DNA of 64,000 nucleotides from Pseudomonadota bacterium (GTDB taxonomy: Bacteria > Pseudomonadota > Alphaproteobacteria > Rhizobiales > Tepidamorphaceae). Below the pieces are notes generated by a model. That model was not told the DNA's origin. It did no database searches and saw only the letters and a program-made list of their open reading frames with translations. Location: assembly GCA_023458595.1 (NCBI GenBank), contig JAEWYT010000121.1, forward strand, positions 1 to 64,000, written 5' to 3'. This document shows positions 1 to 8,739 of this stretch, in pieces (position 1 is the first letter of the stretch; the number at the start of each line of letters is the position of its first letter). The translations under genes and the position numbers were made by a program.

Positions 1-67
1 GAATCCCTGCCTGGTGCTCCTTCAGCACCGCAATGATCTGACCCTCACTGTATCGGTTCTTCTTCAT
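1..67 (-). CDS. IS3-family transposase OrfA, N-terminal part (cut by window edge)
   Basis: The visible peptide starts MKKNRYSEGQIIAVLKEHQA, the characteristic opening of the helix-turn-helix OrfA protein of IS3-family elements (the 'EEQIIxxLKEHEAG' type). OrfA binds the IS ends and is normally joined to the OrfB integrase domain by a -1 frameshift. Only 22 codons are inside the window, so whether the element is intact cannot be told. A purine-rich GAAGGAGA ribosome-binding site lies just upstream of the ATG. Confidence 0.75.
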   Translation of the reverse strand, partial: MKKNRYSEGQIIAVLKEHQAGI

Positions 68-125
68 CTCCGTCTCCTTCTGACGGAGTCCAGTTCAAAC
101 CGAGGCACTTCAGGGGGCAACGTCA
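1..125 (-). mobile_element. End of an IS3-family insertion sequence
   Basis: The leftmost bases hold the first part of an IS3-type orfA on the minus strand and its leader. Read on the minus strand, the sequence just outside the gene starts TGACGTTGCCCCCTGAAGTG, which looks like an IS terminal inverted repeat beginning with TG. The outer boundary near 125 is inferred from this; the other end and any target-site duplication lie outside the window. Confidence 0.6.
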
Positions 126-274
126 ACGCCGAAGTCGAGCCCGGGCATGACGCAAATGGACTACGCTCGCTGGCGATGCGCAGTACTAGTCATAAGGCGT
201 GTATCTTGTATTCAGCGCCGGAGATAAATTGGCACCGAACTTTGGTTTCTGCGCCGGGGCAACCCGAGCACAAA

Positions 275-1423
275 CTAGGTGAGCATGTTCGCCAGAGCGA
301 CAAACTCGCTCTGACGGTGCGTCCCGGTTTTATCGAGTATTGATCTCATCTGATTGCGCGCCGTGTGAATACTGACGTTCCGGATTGCCGCACAATCTTT
401 GATAGAGCGTCCCATATACAATAGAACGGCGACTTCTGTTTCCGACTCTGTGAGCCGGTAGATCGCTACGAGCGACGCTCTGAGCCTTGCCTGCTGTTGC
501 GCGGGGTCAATGATCGTGAGCATGGCCACCGGTAGCGCGCTTCGGACAAAATCCGAGAAAATTCCGGTATCCGACAGATTCGGCCGGAATGGCACGAGCG
601 TCGCGACCAGCGGCCTTGTATTCGACTTTGCGTTGATGGCGATGGCACCGCCGAGTGAACCGTATCGGCGTTCAGCAATAGCGGCGATCTGTGCACGTAT
701 GGTTCTTTCAGCCTGCGGATCGAAGGCTCTCAGGCGCTTCGCCGCATCGACGTAGAAGGCGTCCCGGTCTCGTAGCCTGGCTTCAGCGGCCGCGTTGCAG
801 TGACTGACGCGCCCGCGCGAATCAAGTAGGAAAACGGTGCTGCGGACGTTGTCCAGCGCTTCTCGGTAACGGCGGTCGACGAGCCTTTGCCCTTCGATAG
901 TTCGCTGGATTTCGAATGCCCGTCGCGCGTGCGGGGTCAGGAGCGACCAGAGCCTGCTGACTTCGTTCCTGTAGATTTCCTGCTTGGCCCAAGGAAAGTT
1001 CGCGGTGAAGAACAGAAACCGATCGGACTCGCGGAACAGGATTGCGCCCACACCCCCGCTAACGTCGCCATTGGGACGAACCCAGTCGGCCCAGAACTCG
1101 GTTCTCACTAGTTCCTGATGATTGAGAAGTTCGAGATCGGTCACGACCAATCCAACCGGAACAGATTGAATAGGGGCGAGCCAGGCGTTTATGCCGGAAT
1201 AGTAATCCTTGTACACAGAAGCCAATGTTGGATCGTAGTTCGAAGTCAACAACCCGAGATTGGTTCGAGACTTCAAGTCGTGCCCTTGCATCATGATGCG
1301 AGCACCGGGAATCAGAGAACTGAGGCCGTTACAGACGTCCTGCCACCTGTCACTGTCGAGCCCGGCATCATAGATGGCTTCGACAAGTATATTAAACGTC
1401 TCCAGCTCCAGCGGCGGTGGCAT
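275..1423 (-). CDS. LuxR-type transcriptional regulator with N-terminal sensory region
   Basis: A 382-residue protein whose last ~65 residues form a LuxR/FixJ-type helix-turn-helix: 'YRLTESETEVAVLLYMGRS' starts it, followed by a recognition helix region around 'NVSIHTARNQMRSILDKTG'. The N-terminal ~310 residues carry no phospho-receiver signature. The segment around residues 190-230 ('VFLLDSRGRVSHCNAAAEA') resembles a PAS-like fold, so small-molecule or redox sensing is likely, but the ligand is unknown. The gene stands alone between the IS end and the XRE/hyf operon, which is on the other strand. No target can be assigned from sequence. Confidence 0.8.
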   Translation of the reverse strand: MPPPLELETFNILVEAIYDAGLDSDRWQDVCNGLSSLIPGARIMMQGHDLKSRTNLGLLTSNYDPTLASVYKDYYSGINAWLAPIQSVPVGLVVTDLELLNHQELVRTEFWADWVRPNGDVSGGVGAILFRESDRFLFFTANFPWAKQEIYRNEVSRLWSLLTPHARRAFEIQRTIEGQRLVDRRYREALDNVRSTVFLLDSRGRVSHCNAAAEARLRDRDAFYVDAAKRLRAFDPQAERTIRAQIAAIAERRYGSLGGAIAINAKSNTRPLVATLVPFRPNLSDTGIFSDFVRSALPVAMLTIIDPAQQQARLRASLVAIYRLTESETEVAVLLYMGRSIKDCAAIRNVSIHTARNQMRSILDKTGTHRQSEFVALANMLT

Positions 1424-1837
1424 GTCACCTCCCCAATTTCTTAAGCCGCCAAGATACTTTGCTTGGGAAACGTCACCCCTGCAAGGTCCGGCATCGCCGG
1501 GGTCCGGGCCCAGGGAAGAGGGCCTCTGCGAATCCAGCGGCGATTCAGCTCGACTCTGCCGGCATCGTCGTTTCGGGCCTCACTGTGAGGCGCATGCGCT
1601 CGTGGCGGCCGTTCTGCAGGGGGTGCCGAACCCGATCCTCTCGATGGCGATGCCCGGTCCGAACCACCAAACGGGACAGCCTGGAAGATCGAACCGGGCG
1701 TCGGGAGACGTCTCCGACCTTGCTTCAGCGCTCAGAGATATGATGGTTAGAACATCAAAATTAACAGTTGGATTATTCATATAGGAGTTGTATTTTGGTA
1801 AAGCGATAATCGAGAGTAAACAACTGATGCAAAGACC
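1424..1837. other. Intergenic region between divergent regulators
   Basis: About 415 bases separate the start of the minus-strand LuxR gene from the plus-strand XRE gene. Open frames here have no recognisable protein and poor starts. The last ~100 bases (about 1740-1835) are clearly more AT-rich than the surroundings and hold the likely promoter of the XRE/hyf operon. Nothing else convincing was seen. Confidence 0.5.
1768..1796 (+). promoter_or_regulatory. Possible sigma-70 promoter of the XRE/hyf operon
   Basis: TTGGAT (1768-1773) and TATTTT (1791-1796) are separated by exactly 17 bases in an AT-rich stretch about 40 bases before the XRE start. Each box matches the consensus at four of six positions, so this is a weak candidate chosen mainly for spacing and location. 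Confidence 0.3.
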
Positions 1838-2146
1838 ATGTTGACATCCGCTCAGCTGCGTGCGGCGCGGGCTCTTGCGGGTCTCGATCAGCGTCAGCTG
1901 GCGGAGCGATCCGGTCTCTCGGTACCGACGATTCAGCGGATGGAGGCCAGCGACGGCGTTGTGCGAGGCAATGTCGATTCGCTGATGAAGCTGATTGCGG
2001 CGCTGGAGGCTGCCGGGATCGAGCTGATCGGTGAAGGCGCGACCAGCCACGGCGGCGGGCGCGGGGTTCGGTTGCGGGCGCGACCGGACACGGAAACGGG
2101 TAGACCGTCCGGCGGCTCTGCGAATGAACCATCGTCGGTGATCTAG
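1838..2146 (+). CDS. XRE-family helix-turn-helix regulator
   Basis: A 102-residue protein with a Cro/C1-type helix-turn-helix at residues ~4-60 ('LRAARALAGLDQRQLAERSG' then 'SVPTIQRMEASDG') and a short basic, disordered tail. It has the size and form of the small single-domain XRE proteins often found as local regulators. It ends nine bases before the first hyf-like gene, so it is probably co-transcribed with that operon and may control it. Target and effector are unknown. Confidence 0.8.
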   Translation: MLTSAQLRAARALAGLDQRQLAERSGLSVPTIQRMEASDGVVRGNVDSLMKLIAALEAAGIELIGEGATSHGGGRGVRLRARPDTETGRPSGGSANEPSSVI

Positions 2147-2155
2147 AGGCGGACG

Positions 2156-4162
2156 ATGGCCGTTGCGATTGTCCTATGGTGCATCGCGGTCTTGATTGCC
2201 ACCGGCGCGATTTCGATCGTCTTTGCCCGGCAGCCGGGATTGTTCCGCGTCACCTATGGCCTGTCGCTGGCGGCAGGCGGCGTCGCCCTCGTCTCGGCCG
2301 CTACCCAGCTTCTCGGCGGCGGCGTCTCCGCCCTGACCCTTCCGATCGGGCTGCCGTGGCTCGGCGCCCATTTTCGGGTGGATGCGCTCTCGGCCTTCTT
2401 TCTCGTCGTCGTCAATCTCGGTGCCGCGGCAGCGAGCTTCTACGCCTTGGGCTACGGGCGGCATGAGGAGGAGCAGGGAAGGGTCCTGCCGTTCTATCCC
2501 GTCTTCCTCGCCGGTATGAACCTCGTCGTGATCGCCGACGATGCTTTCGCGTTCCTGTTCTCCTGGGAGCTGATGTCGCTCGCGTCCTGGGCCCTGGTGA
2601 TTGCGCACCACCGGCACGCCGAGAACGTCCGCGCCGGCTACGTCTATCTCGTCATGGCGAGCTTCGGAACGCTGGCCCTGCTACTCGCCTTCGGCCTGCT
2701 CGCCGGCGCCGGCGGCGCCTACGAATTCGCCTCGATCCGCGCCGCCGCCCACGCGCCCTGGGTCGTCGCGCTGGCGCTCGCTCTCGTGCTCGTCGGCGCC
2801 GGATCGAAGGCCGGCCTCGTTCCCCTGCACGTCTGGCTGCCGCTCGCCCATCCCGCCGCGCCGAGCCACGTTTCCGCCCTGATGAGCGGCGTCATGACCA
2901 AGGTCGCCGTCTACGGCTTCGTCCGCGTGGTCTTCGACCTGCTGGGGCCGCCGGCCTGGGGAGCCAGCATGGTGGTCCTGGCGCTCGGAGGCGTCACGGC
3001 GGCGCTCGGCGTGCTCTACGCGCTGATGCAGAACGACATCAAGCGCCTGCTCGCCTACAGCACGGTGGAGAACATCGGCATCGTCTTCATCGGTCTCGGC
3101 CTCTCGCTCGCCTTCCAGGCCAACGGGATGGGCTGGGCCGCGGCCCTCGCCCTGACGGCCGCCCTGTTCCACGTCTTCAACCACTCGCTGTTCAAGAGCC
3201 TCCTCTTCTTCGGTGCCGGCGCGGTGCTGACGGCGACGGGCGAGCGCGACATGGACCGTCTCGGCGGCCTCATCCACCGTATGCCCTATACGAGTTTCGC
3301 CTTCCTTGTCGGCTGCGTCGCGATATCGGCTTTGCCACCGCTCAACGGCTTCGTCTCGGAATGGCTGACGTTCCAGGCAATACTCCAGAGCCCGCAGCTG
3401 CCGCAGTGGGGCCTCAAGATTCTGGTGCCGGCGGTGGGCGCGCTGCTCGCCCTCGCCGCCGCGCTAGCCGCGGCATGCTTCGTCAGGGCCTTCGGCACGA
3501 CATTCCTGGGGCGGCCGCGCTCGACGCTGGCGGAGAAAGCCGTCGAGGTCGACGCCTATTCGCTCACCGCCATGTTCGCCCTCGGAGGGCTCTGTCTTGC
3601 AGCCGGTGTCGTGCCGGGTTTTGTCATGGATGCGCTCGCCCCGGTCACGACCGCGCTGCTTGGTGACCGCGTGCCGGGCCAGGTAGGCGTCCCCTGGCTC
3701 TCCATTGTCCCGATCACCGAGAGCCGCAGCTCCTACAACGGCGTGCTGGTCTTCCTCTTCATCGCGGTGTCCGCCTCGCTTGCCGCCATGGCGATCCACC
3801 GCTTCGCTTCCCGCGCGACGCGACGCGCGCCCGCATGGGACTGCGGCTTCCCGGATCCGAGCCCGGCGACGCAGTACACCGCAGGTAGCTTCGCCCAGCC
3901 GATCCGCCGCGTCTTCGGCACGCTCGTGTTCCAGGCCCGCGAGCATGTCGACATGCCGCCGCCCGGTGATCCGGGGCCCGCTCGCTTCCGCGTCGACCTG
4001 AGGGATCCGGTCTGGGATATCCTTTACGCCCCGGTCGAGATTGCCGTGAACGCGGCGTCGGGCCGCCTGAACCACCTGCAATTCCTGACCATCCGCCGGT
4101 ATCTCAGTCTCGTCTTCTTCTCCCTCGTCGTCCTGCTGCTGGCGCTCGCCCTATGGCCATGA
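2156..4162 (+). CDS. hyfB: HyfB-like membrane subunit of a group 4 hydrogenase-related complex
   Basis: A 668-residue polytopic protein of the complex I NuoL/Mrp antiporter superfamily, close to hydrogenase-4 component B. It keeps residues used for proton pumping in this family: the Glu in 'FSWELMSLASW' (TM5), the Lys in 'GAGSKAGLVPLHVWLP' (TM7), the Lys in 'NDIKRLLAYST' and the Lys in 'NHSLFKSLLFFGAG'. The C-terminal third has the soluble and final membrane segments typical of HyfB/HycC. It is the first gene of a tight six-gene operon and overlaps hyfC by ten bases. Role: proton- or sodium-translocating membrane arm of the complex. Confidence 0.93.
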   Translation: MAVAIVLWCIAVLIATGAISIVFARQPGLFRVTYGLSLAAGGVALVSAATQLLGGGVSALTLPIGLPWLGAHFRVDALSAFFLVVVNLGAAAASFYALGYGRHEEEQGRVLPFYPVFLAGMNLVVIADDAFAFLFSWELMSLASWALVIAHHRHAENVRAGYVYLVMASFGTLALLLAFGLLAGAGGAYEFASIRAAAHAPWVVALALALVLVGAGSKAGLVPLHVWLPLAHPAAPSHVSALMSGVMTKVAVYGFVRVVFDLLGPPAWGASMVVLALGGVTAALGVLYALMQNDIKRLLAYSTVENIGIVFIGLGLSLAFQANGMGWAAALALTAALFHVFNHSLFKSLLFFGAGAVLTATGERDMDRLGGLIHRMPYTSFAFLVGCVAISALPPLNGFVSEWLTFQAILQSPQLPQWGLKILVPAVGALLALAAALAAACFVRAFGTTFLGRPRSTLAEKAVEVDAYSLTAMFALGGLCLAAGVVPGFVMDALAPVTTALLGDRVPGQVGVPWLSIVPITESRSSYNGVLVFLFIAVSASLAAMAIHRFASRATRRAPAWDCGFPDPSPATQYTAGSFAQPIRRVFGTLVFQAREHVDMPPPGDPGPARFRVDLRDPVWDILYAPVEIAVNAASGRLNHLQFLTIRRYLSLVFFSLVVLLLALALWP

Positions 4163-5109
4163 TCGTCGACCTCCTGGTCCAGGGCGGGCAGATGGCCCTG
4201 GTGCTTCTGCTGGCGCCGCTGCTGACGGGCTTCGTGCGCAAGGTGAAGGCGCGGCTGCTGCGCCGGCGCGGCGCCTCCGTCTTCCAGCCCTACCGCGATC
4301 TCGCCCGGCTGCTGCGCAAGGACGTCGTGCTTGCCGAGAACGCCTCGTGGCTGTTTCGCGCGACGCCCTATCTGGTCTTCGCCGCGACCTGGGTTGCCGC
4401 TGCGCTGGTGCCGACCTTCGCACCGGGCCTCATGTTCAGCTGGAGCGCCGATCTGATTGCCCTGATCGCGCTGCTCGCGAGCGCGCGCTTCTTCCTCGCG
4501 CTCGCCGGCATGGACGTCGGCACGAGCTTCGGCGGCATCGGCTCGAGCCGCGAGGTGATGATCGCCTCGCTCGCCGAGCCGGCGATGTTGCTGATCGTCT
4601 TCACGCTGGCGCTGATCGCGGGCTCGACGCAGCTCTCCACGGTGGCCGCCTACATGGCGTCTCCCGATGTGGGGCTCAGGGTTTCGCTCGGTCTTGCGTT
4701 GATCGGCCTCATCATCGTCGCCGTCGCCGAGAACGCCCGCATTCCGGTCGACAACCCGGCGACGCATCTCGAACTCACCATGGTGCATGAGGCAATGGTG
4801 CTCGAATATTCCGGGCGGCACCTGGCGATGATCGAGTTCGCCGCGTTTCTGAAGCTCCTTCTCTACGTCTCGCTGATCGCCTGCATCTTCATGCCCTGGG
4901 GTCTCGCCGCGTCGGGGTCCGGGGCCGCGGGCTATGCGATCGCGATCGGCGCCTACGTCGCCAAGCTCGCCGTTGCAGGCTTCCTGCTCGCGGTGTTCGA
5001 GACGGCAATCGCCAAGATGCGCGTGTTCCGCGTGCCGGATTTCCTGGGTGCAGCCCTGATGCTCGGCTTCCTGGGCACCTTGCTCCTGTTCGTTTCGAAG
5101 AGTCTCTAG
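4153..5109 (+). CDS. hyfC: HyfC-like (NuoH-type) membrane subunit
   Basis: A 318-residue membrane protein homologous to NuoH/HycD/HyfC, the subunit linking the peripheral redox arm to the antiporter-like subunits. The family hallmark loop is present ('ARIPVDNPATHLELTMVHE' followed by 'AMVLEYSG'), as is the N-terminal 'VFQPYRDLARLLRK' segment that forms part of the quinone-site region in complex I. The start overlaps hyfB and the stop is directly followed by the hyfE start, indicating translational coupling. All key acidic residues look intact, so the energy-coupling part of the complex appears functional. Confidence 0.93.
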   Translation: MAMIVDLLVQGGQMALVLLLAPLLTGFVRKVKARLLRRRGASVFQPYRDLARLLRKDVVLAENASWLFRATPYLVFAATWVAAALVPTFAPGLMFSWSADLIALIALLASARFFLALAGMDVGTSFGGIGSSREVMIASLAEPAMLLIVFTLALIAGSTQLSTVAAYMASPDVGLRVSLGLALIGLIIVAVAENARIPVDNPATHLELTMVHEAMVLEYSGRHLAMIEFAAFLKLLLYVSLIACIFMPWGLAASGSGAAGYAIAIGAYVAKLAVAGFLLAVFETAIAKMRVFRVPDFLGAALMLGFLGTLLLFVSKSL

Positions 5110-5772
5110 ATGGGCAGCCTCACCTTCGATATCGCGCATCTTCTGGCCGGCGGTCTCGTGCTGGTGAGCTTCATGCTGCTCTACCAGGACCGGCTCTACG
5201 CCCTCCTCAACACCTACGCGCTGCACGCCTTCGTCCTGGCGCTCTCGGTTGCCTGGCAGGCCTACGTCCAGGACGCCCCGCACCTCTACGTGACGGCGGC
5301 GATCGCGCTCGTCTTCAAGGCGATCGTCATCCCGATGGCGCTGCATCGGATCATCCAGCGGCTCGGTATCCACCGCGAGATCGAAACGGTGGTCGGGATC
5401 GGCCCGACCATGATCGCCGGGATGGGGCTCGTCGCGCTGTCGATGGTGGTGATGCTGAGGGTGACGGCGGAGGCCGATCCTCTGGCTCGCGAGGACCTGG
5501 CCTTCGCGCTCTCCGTCGTGCTGCTCGGCCTTTTGATGATGGTGACCCGCCGCAATGCGGTCAGTCAGGTGGTCGGCTTCATGTCGCTGGAGAACGGCCT
5601 GATCCTCGCCGCGACCGGGGCAAAGGGCATGCCGCTCGTCGTCGAGATCAGCGTCGCCTTCTCGGTCCTGATCGCCTTCATCGTCATTGGGATATTCCTG
5701 TTCCGCATCCGCGAGCGCTTCGACACGGTCGACATCCAGGCGCTCGACCGTTTCCGGGGAGAGCGGCGATGA
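5110..5772 (+). CDS. hyfE: HyfE-like (NuoK-type) membrane subunit
   Basis: A 220-residue membrane protein with about six to seven hydrophobic segments, matching HyfE in length. Its C-terminal half contains the NuoK/MnhC-like portion ('VVGFMSLENGLILAATGAKG'), in which the intramembrane Glu of 'LEN' corresponds to the conserved proton-path Glu of NuoK. It starts at the base after the hyfC stop and overlaps hyfF by four bases (ATGA). Unlike E. coli hyf, there is no hyfD between hyfC and hyfE. Confidence 0.9.
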   Translation: MGSLTFDIAHLLAGGLVLVSFMLLYQDRLYALLNTYALHAFVLALSVAWQAYVQDAPHLYVTAAIALVFKAIVIPMALHRIIQRLGIHREIETVVGIGPTMIAGMGLVALSMVVMLRVTAEADPLAREDLAFALSVVLLGLLMMVTRRNAVSQVVGFMSLENGLILAATGAKGMPLVVEISVAFSVLIAFIVIGIFLFRIRERFDTVDIQALDRFRGERR

Positions 5773-7220
5773 CCTCGCTTCCCTTCGATTCGGTCGCCGC
5801 CGTCCTGGTGATCCCGCTGGCCGCCGCCGCGCTGGTCGCCGCGCTGCCGAACTACCGTGTCACCGCCCGCCTCAACGTGCTCGCTTCGTTCCTGACCTTT
5901 CTTGCCGCCGTGTCGCTGCTGTTCACCGACTGGGCGCCGGCGGGTGAATATCTGTTCATCGACGACCTCAACATCGTCTTCATCGTGCTCAACACTTTCG
6001 TCGGCTTTACGACGAGCGTGTTCAGCGCGAGCTACATCGCCCACGAGATCGAGACGGGCCGGCTGACCCAGAACCATCTGCGCTTCTACCACGCGATGTA
6101 CCAGGTGCTGATGTTCGGCATGAACCTGGCGCTGGTCGCCGACAACATCGGCCTGATGTGGGTTGCGATCGAGCTCGCCACCCTGACGACCGTGCTCATG
6201 GTCGGCATCTACCGTACCCACGAGGCGCTGGAGGCGGCGTGGAAGTACTTCATCCTCGGCAGTGTCGGCATCGCGCTCGCACTGTTCGGCACGATCCTCG
6301 TCTACATGGCCGCCCGTCCAGTGGTCGGCGAGGGGATCGATGCGATGGTCTGGACCGTCCTGATCGCGCATGCGTCCAGGTTCGACGCGGCGCTGCTGAA
6401 TGTCGCGTTCGCCTTCCTGCTCCTCGGCTACGGCACCAAGGTGGGCCTCGCGCCGCTGCACGCCTGGCTGCCCGACGCCCATGCCGAGGGCCCGACACCG
6501 ATCTCGGCGGTCCTGTCCGGCCTTTTGCTGAACGTTGCGCTCTACGCCGTGTTGCGCTTCAAGCTGCTGCTTGCGGCCAATCCCGCGGCGATCGCGCCGG
6601 GACCCCTGATGGTCACGATGGGCCTCACGTCGCTGATCTTCGCCGCTTTCATGCTCTATCGGCGCCGCGACATAAAGCGCATGTTCGCCTATTCCTCGAT
6701 CGAGCACATGGGAATCATCGCCTTCGCCTTCGGCATGGGCGGGCCGCTCGCCAACTTCGCCGGGCTCCTGCACATGACGATGCACAGCCTGACCAAGTCG
6801 GCGATCTTCTTCGCCGTCGGCCACATCGCGCAGGTCAAAGGAACGCAGAAGATCGCCGATATCCGCGGACTGACGGTCAGCCACCCTTGGCTCGGCTGGT
6901 CGCTCGTCGTCGGCGTCGTCGCGATCGCCGGCCTGCCGCCGCTCGGCATCTTCATGAGCGAGTTCCTGGTCGTCAGCTCGACCTTCGCCCGCGAGCCGTT
7001 GCTGGCCGTGCCGCTGGTCTTCGGCCTTTTGATCGCCTTCGGGGCGCTGCTCCTGCGGGTCAGCGGCATGGCGTTCGGCGAGCCTGCCGGCAGCACGGCG
7101 CCGGTGCAGGCGTCCTACGTTCCGATGTTCGCGCATCTCGGCCTCGTCCTTGCCGCCGGCATATATCTGCCGCCGCCGCTGGTCGCCTGGTTCCAGCAAG
7201 TCGCCGCCGCGCTCGGGTGA
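5769..7220 (+). CDS. hyfF: HyfF-like (NuoN/NuoM-type) membrane subunit
   Basis: A 483-residue antiporter-like membrane protein of the NuoM/NuoN/HyfF family. Conserved elements include the TM5 Glu ('LMWVAIELATLTTVLMVG'), the TM7 Lys ('GYGTKVGLAPLHAWLPDAHA'), 'RRRDIKRMFAYSSIEHMG' and 'HSLTKSAIFFAVGH'. With hyfB it gives the complex two antiporter-type pumping modules. It ends 11 bases before hyfG. Confidence 0.92.
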   Translation: MTSLPFDSVAAVLVIPLAAAALVAALPNYRVTARLNVLASFLTFLAAVSLLFTDWAPAGEYLFIDDLNIVFIVLNTFVGFTTSVFSASYIAHEIETGRLTQNHLRFYHAMYQVLMFGMNLALVADNIGLMWVAIELATLTTVLMVGIYRTHEALEAAWKYFILGSVGIALALFGTILVYMAARPVVGEGIDAMVWTVLIAHASRFDAALLNVAFAFLLLGYGTKVGLAPLHAWLPDAHAEGPTPISAVLSGLLLNVALYAVLRFKLLLAANPAAIAPGPLMVTMGLTSLIFAAFMLYRRRDIKRMFAYSSIEHMGIIAFAFGMGGPLANFAGLLHMTMHSLTKSAIFFAVGHIAQVKGTQKIADIRGLTVSHPWLGWSLVVGVVAIAGLPPLGIFMSEFLVVSSTFAREPLLAVPLVFGLLIAFGALLLRVSGMAFGEPAGSTAPVQASYVPMFAHLGLVLAAGIYLPPPLVAWFQQVAAALG

Positions 7221-7231
7221 GGTCGGAAGCC

Positions 7232-8731
7232 ATGACAACGCTTCAAGATCTGATCGGGAAGGGGGTGCGCGCACCGGACCACCGGCCCTGGCTGCGCGCA
7301 AGCGTAGACATGGCGACATGGGGCGCTATCTCGGACCGTCTCGCTGCCGGCGAGGGGACCCTGCTCGGGCTTTGGGGCGAGGCGGACGCCGTTCATATGG
7401 CGCTGCTTGCCGGCGAGGACGGGGCAGTGGTCAGCCTCGGCTGTCCCGACGGGCATTTTCCTTCGGTAGCCGCCAAACATCCCCCGGCGATGCGTCTCGA
7501 ACGCGCGATCCGCGACCTCTTCGGACTGACGCCCGACGGCCTGCCCGACGCGCGACCCTGGCTCGATCACGGCCGTTGGGGCGTGAAGGCCCCGCTCGGA
7601 GCGAATCCCGAAAACACCGACGGCGACACCGGCTACACGTTCCTCCCGGTCGAGGGCGAGAGCCTGCACCAGATCCCCGTCGGCCCCGTCCATGCGGGCA
7701 TCATCGAGCCCGGCCACTTCCGCTTCACGGCCAACGGCGAGACCGTCGTGCGCCTGGAGCAGCGGCTCGGCTACGCGCACAAGGGTATCGAGGGCCTGAT
7801 GGCCGGGGCAGATCTCGATCGCGCCGCCAGGCTCGCCGGACGCACGTCCGGGGACAGCGCCGTCGCCTACGGGGTAGCCTTCGCCCGCGCCGCCGAGGCC
7901 GCGCTCGACGTCGATGCTCCACCACGGGCGCAATGGATCCGCGCGCTGATGGCGGAGATGGAGCGGCTCGCCAATCATCTCGGCGATATCGGCGCGATCT
8001 GCAACGACGCCGCGTTCGCCCTGATGCTTGCGCACTGCGCTGTCCTGCGCGAGCGGGTCCTGCGCGTCGCCGGCACCTGCTTCGGGCATCGGCTGATGCG
8101 CGACCGGGTGGTGCCGGGCGGCGTTACCGTGGATCTCGACGCGAACGGCGTGGTCGCGGTTCGCGACCTCGTCGCCGAGATTCGCCGCCTCTTCCCGCCG
8201 CTGGTGCACCTCTACGACAACACCGCCTCGCTCCTCGACCGGACGGTCACGACCGGTATCCTGCGGGCCGACCTCGCCGGCCAATACGGCGCTGGCGGCT
8301 ATGTCGGCCGCGCCTCCGGCCGTGGCTTCGACGCCCGGCGGCTCGGCTATCCGCCCTATGACCGGCTCGACTTCGACGTGCCCGTGTTGGCGGAGGGCGA
8401 CGTCAATGCGCGCGTCTGGATCCGCATCCGGGAAGTGGAGCAGAGCCTCTCGCTGATCGAGCAGATCCTGGATCGGATGCCCGATGGCCCGATCCGCGCC
8501 GATCCTCCGCGCAGGGCAGGGGAGGGCGTGGCGCTCGTGGAGGGCTTTCGCGGCGACATCCTCGCCTGGCTGCGCCTCGGCGCGGAGGGAACGGTCATGC
8601 GCTGCCACCTGCGCGATCCGTCCTGGTTCCAGTGGCCGCTGCTCCAAGCCGTCATAGAGGGCAACATCGTCGCCGACTTCCCGATCTGCAACAAATCCTT
8701 CAACTGCTCCTATTCCGGGCACGACCTGTAG
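7232..8731 (+). CDS. hyfG: HyfG-like large subunit lacking the [NiFe] ligands
   Basis: A 499-residue fusion of a NuoC-like N-terminus (~1-130) and a NuoD/hydrogenase-large-subunit domain. In true group 4 hydrogenases two CxxC motifs bind nickel and iron. Here the first is RTSGDSAVAY (residues 204-213, no Cys), and the protein ends FPICNKSFNCSYSGHDL instead of DPCxxC plus a cleavable tail. The fold is otherwise well kept ('RLEQRLGYAHKGIEGLM', 'QWIRALMAEMERLANHLGDI'). The two C-terminal Cys (487 and 493) are spaced CxxxxxC and do not form the NiFe motif. It therefore most resembles the Ehr class, which lacks a NiFe centre. The ATG at 7232 was chosen because it follows the hyfF stop and begins the alignable protein. 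Confidence 0.9.
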   Translation: MTTLQDLIGKGVRAPDHRPWLRASVDMATWGAISDRLAAGEGTLLGLWGEADAVHMALLAGEDGAVVSLGCPDGHFPSVAAKHPPAMRLERAIRDLFGLTPDGLPDARPWLDHGRWGVKAPLGANPENTDGDTGYTFLPVEGESLHQIPVGPVHAGIIEPGHFRFTANGETVVRLEQRLGYAHKGIEGLMAGADLDRAARLAGRTSGDSAVAYGVAFARAAEAALDVDAPPRAQWIRALMAEMERLANHLGDIGAICNDAAFALMLAHCAVLRERVLRVAGTCFGHRLMRDRVVPGGVTVDLDANGVVAVRDLVAEIRRLFPPLVHLYDNTASLLDRTVTTGILRADLAGQYGAGGYVGRASGRGFDARRLGYPPYDRLDFDVPVLAEGDVNARVWIRIREVEQSLSLIEQILDRMPDGPIRADPPRRAGEGVALVEGFRGDILAWLRLGAEGTVMRCHLRDPSWFQWPLLQAVIEGNIVADFPICNKSFNCSYSGHDL

Positions 8732-8739
8732 AGGCGGCG

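Noticed and set aside
4024..5373. Long minus-strand frames opposite the hyf-like genes, and the many other long antisense frames across the window
   Set aside because: They are mirror frames of G+C-rich genes: composition is dominated by Arg/Gly/Asp/Glu/His, there are no domain motifs, and they lie entirely opposite well-supported genes.
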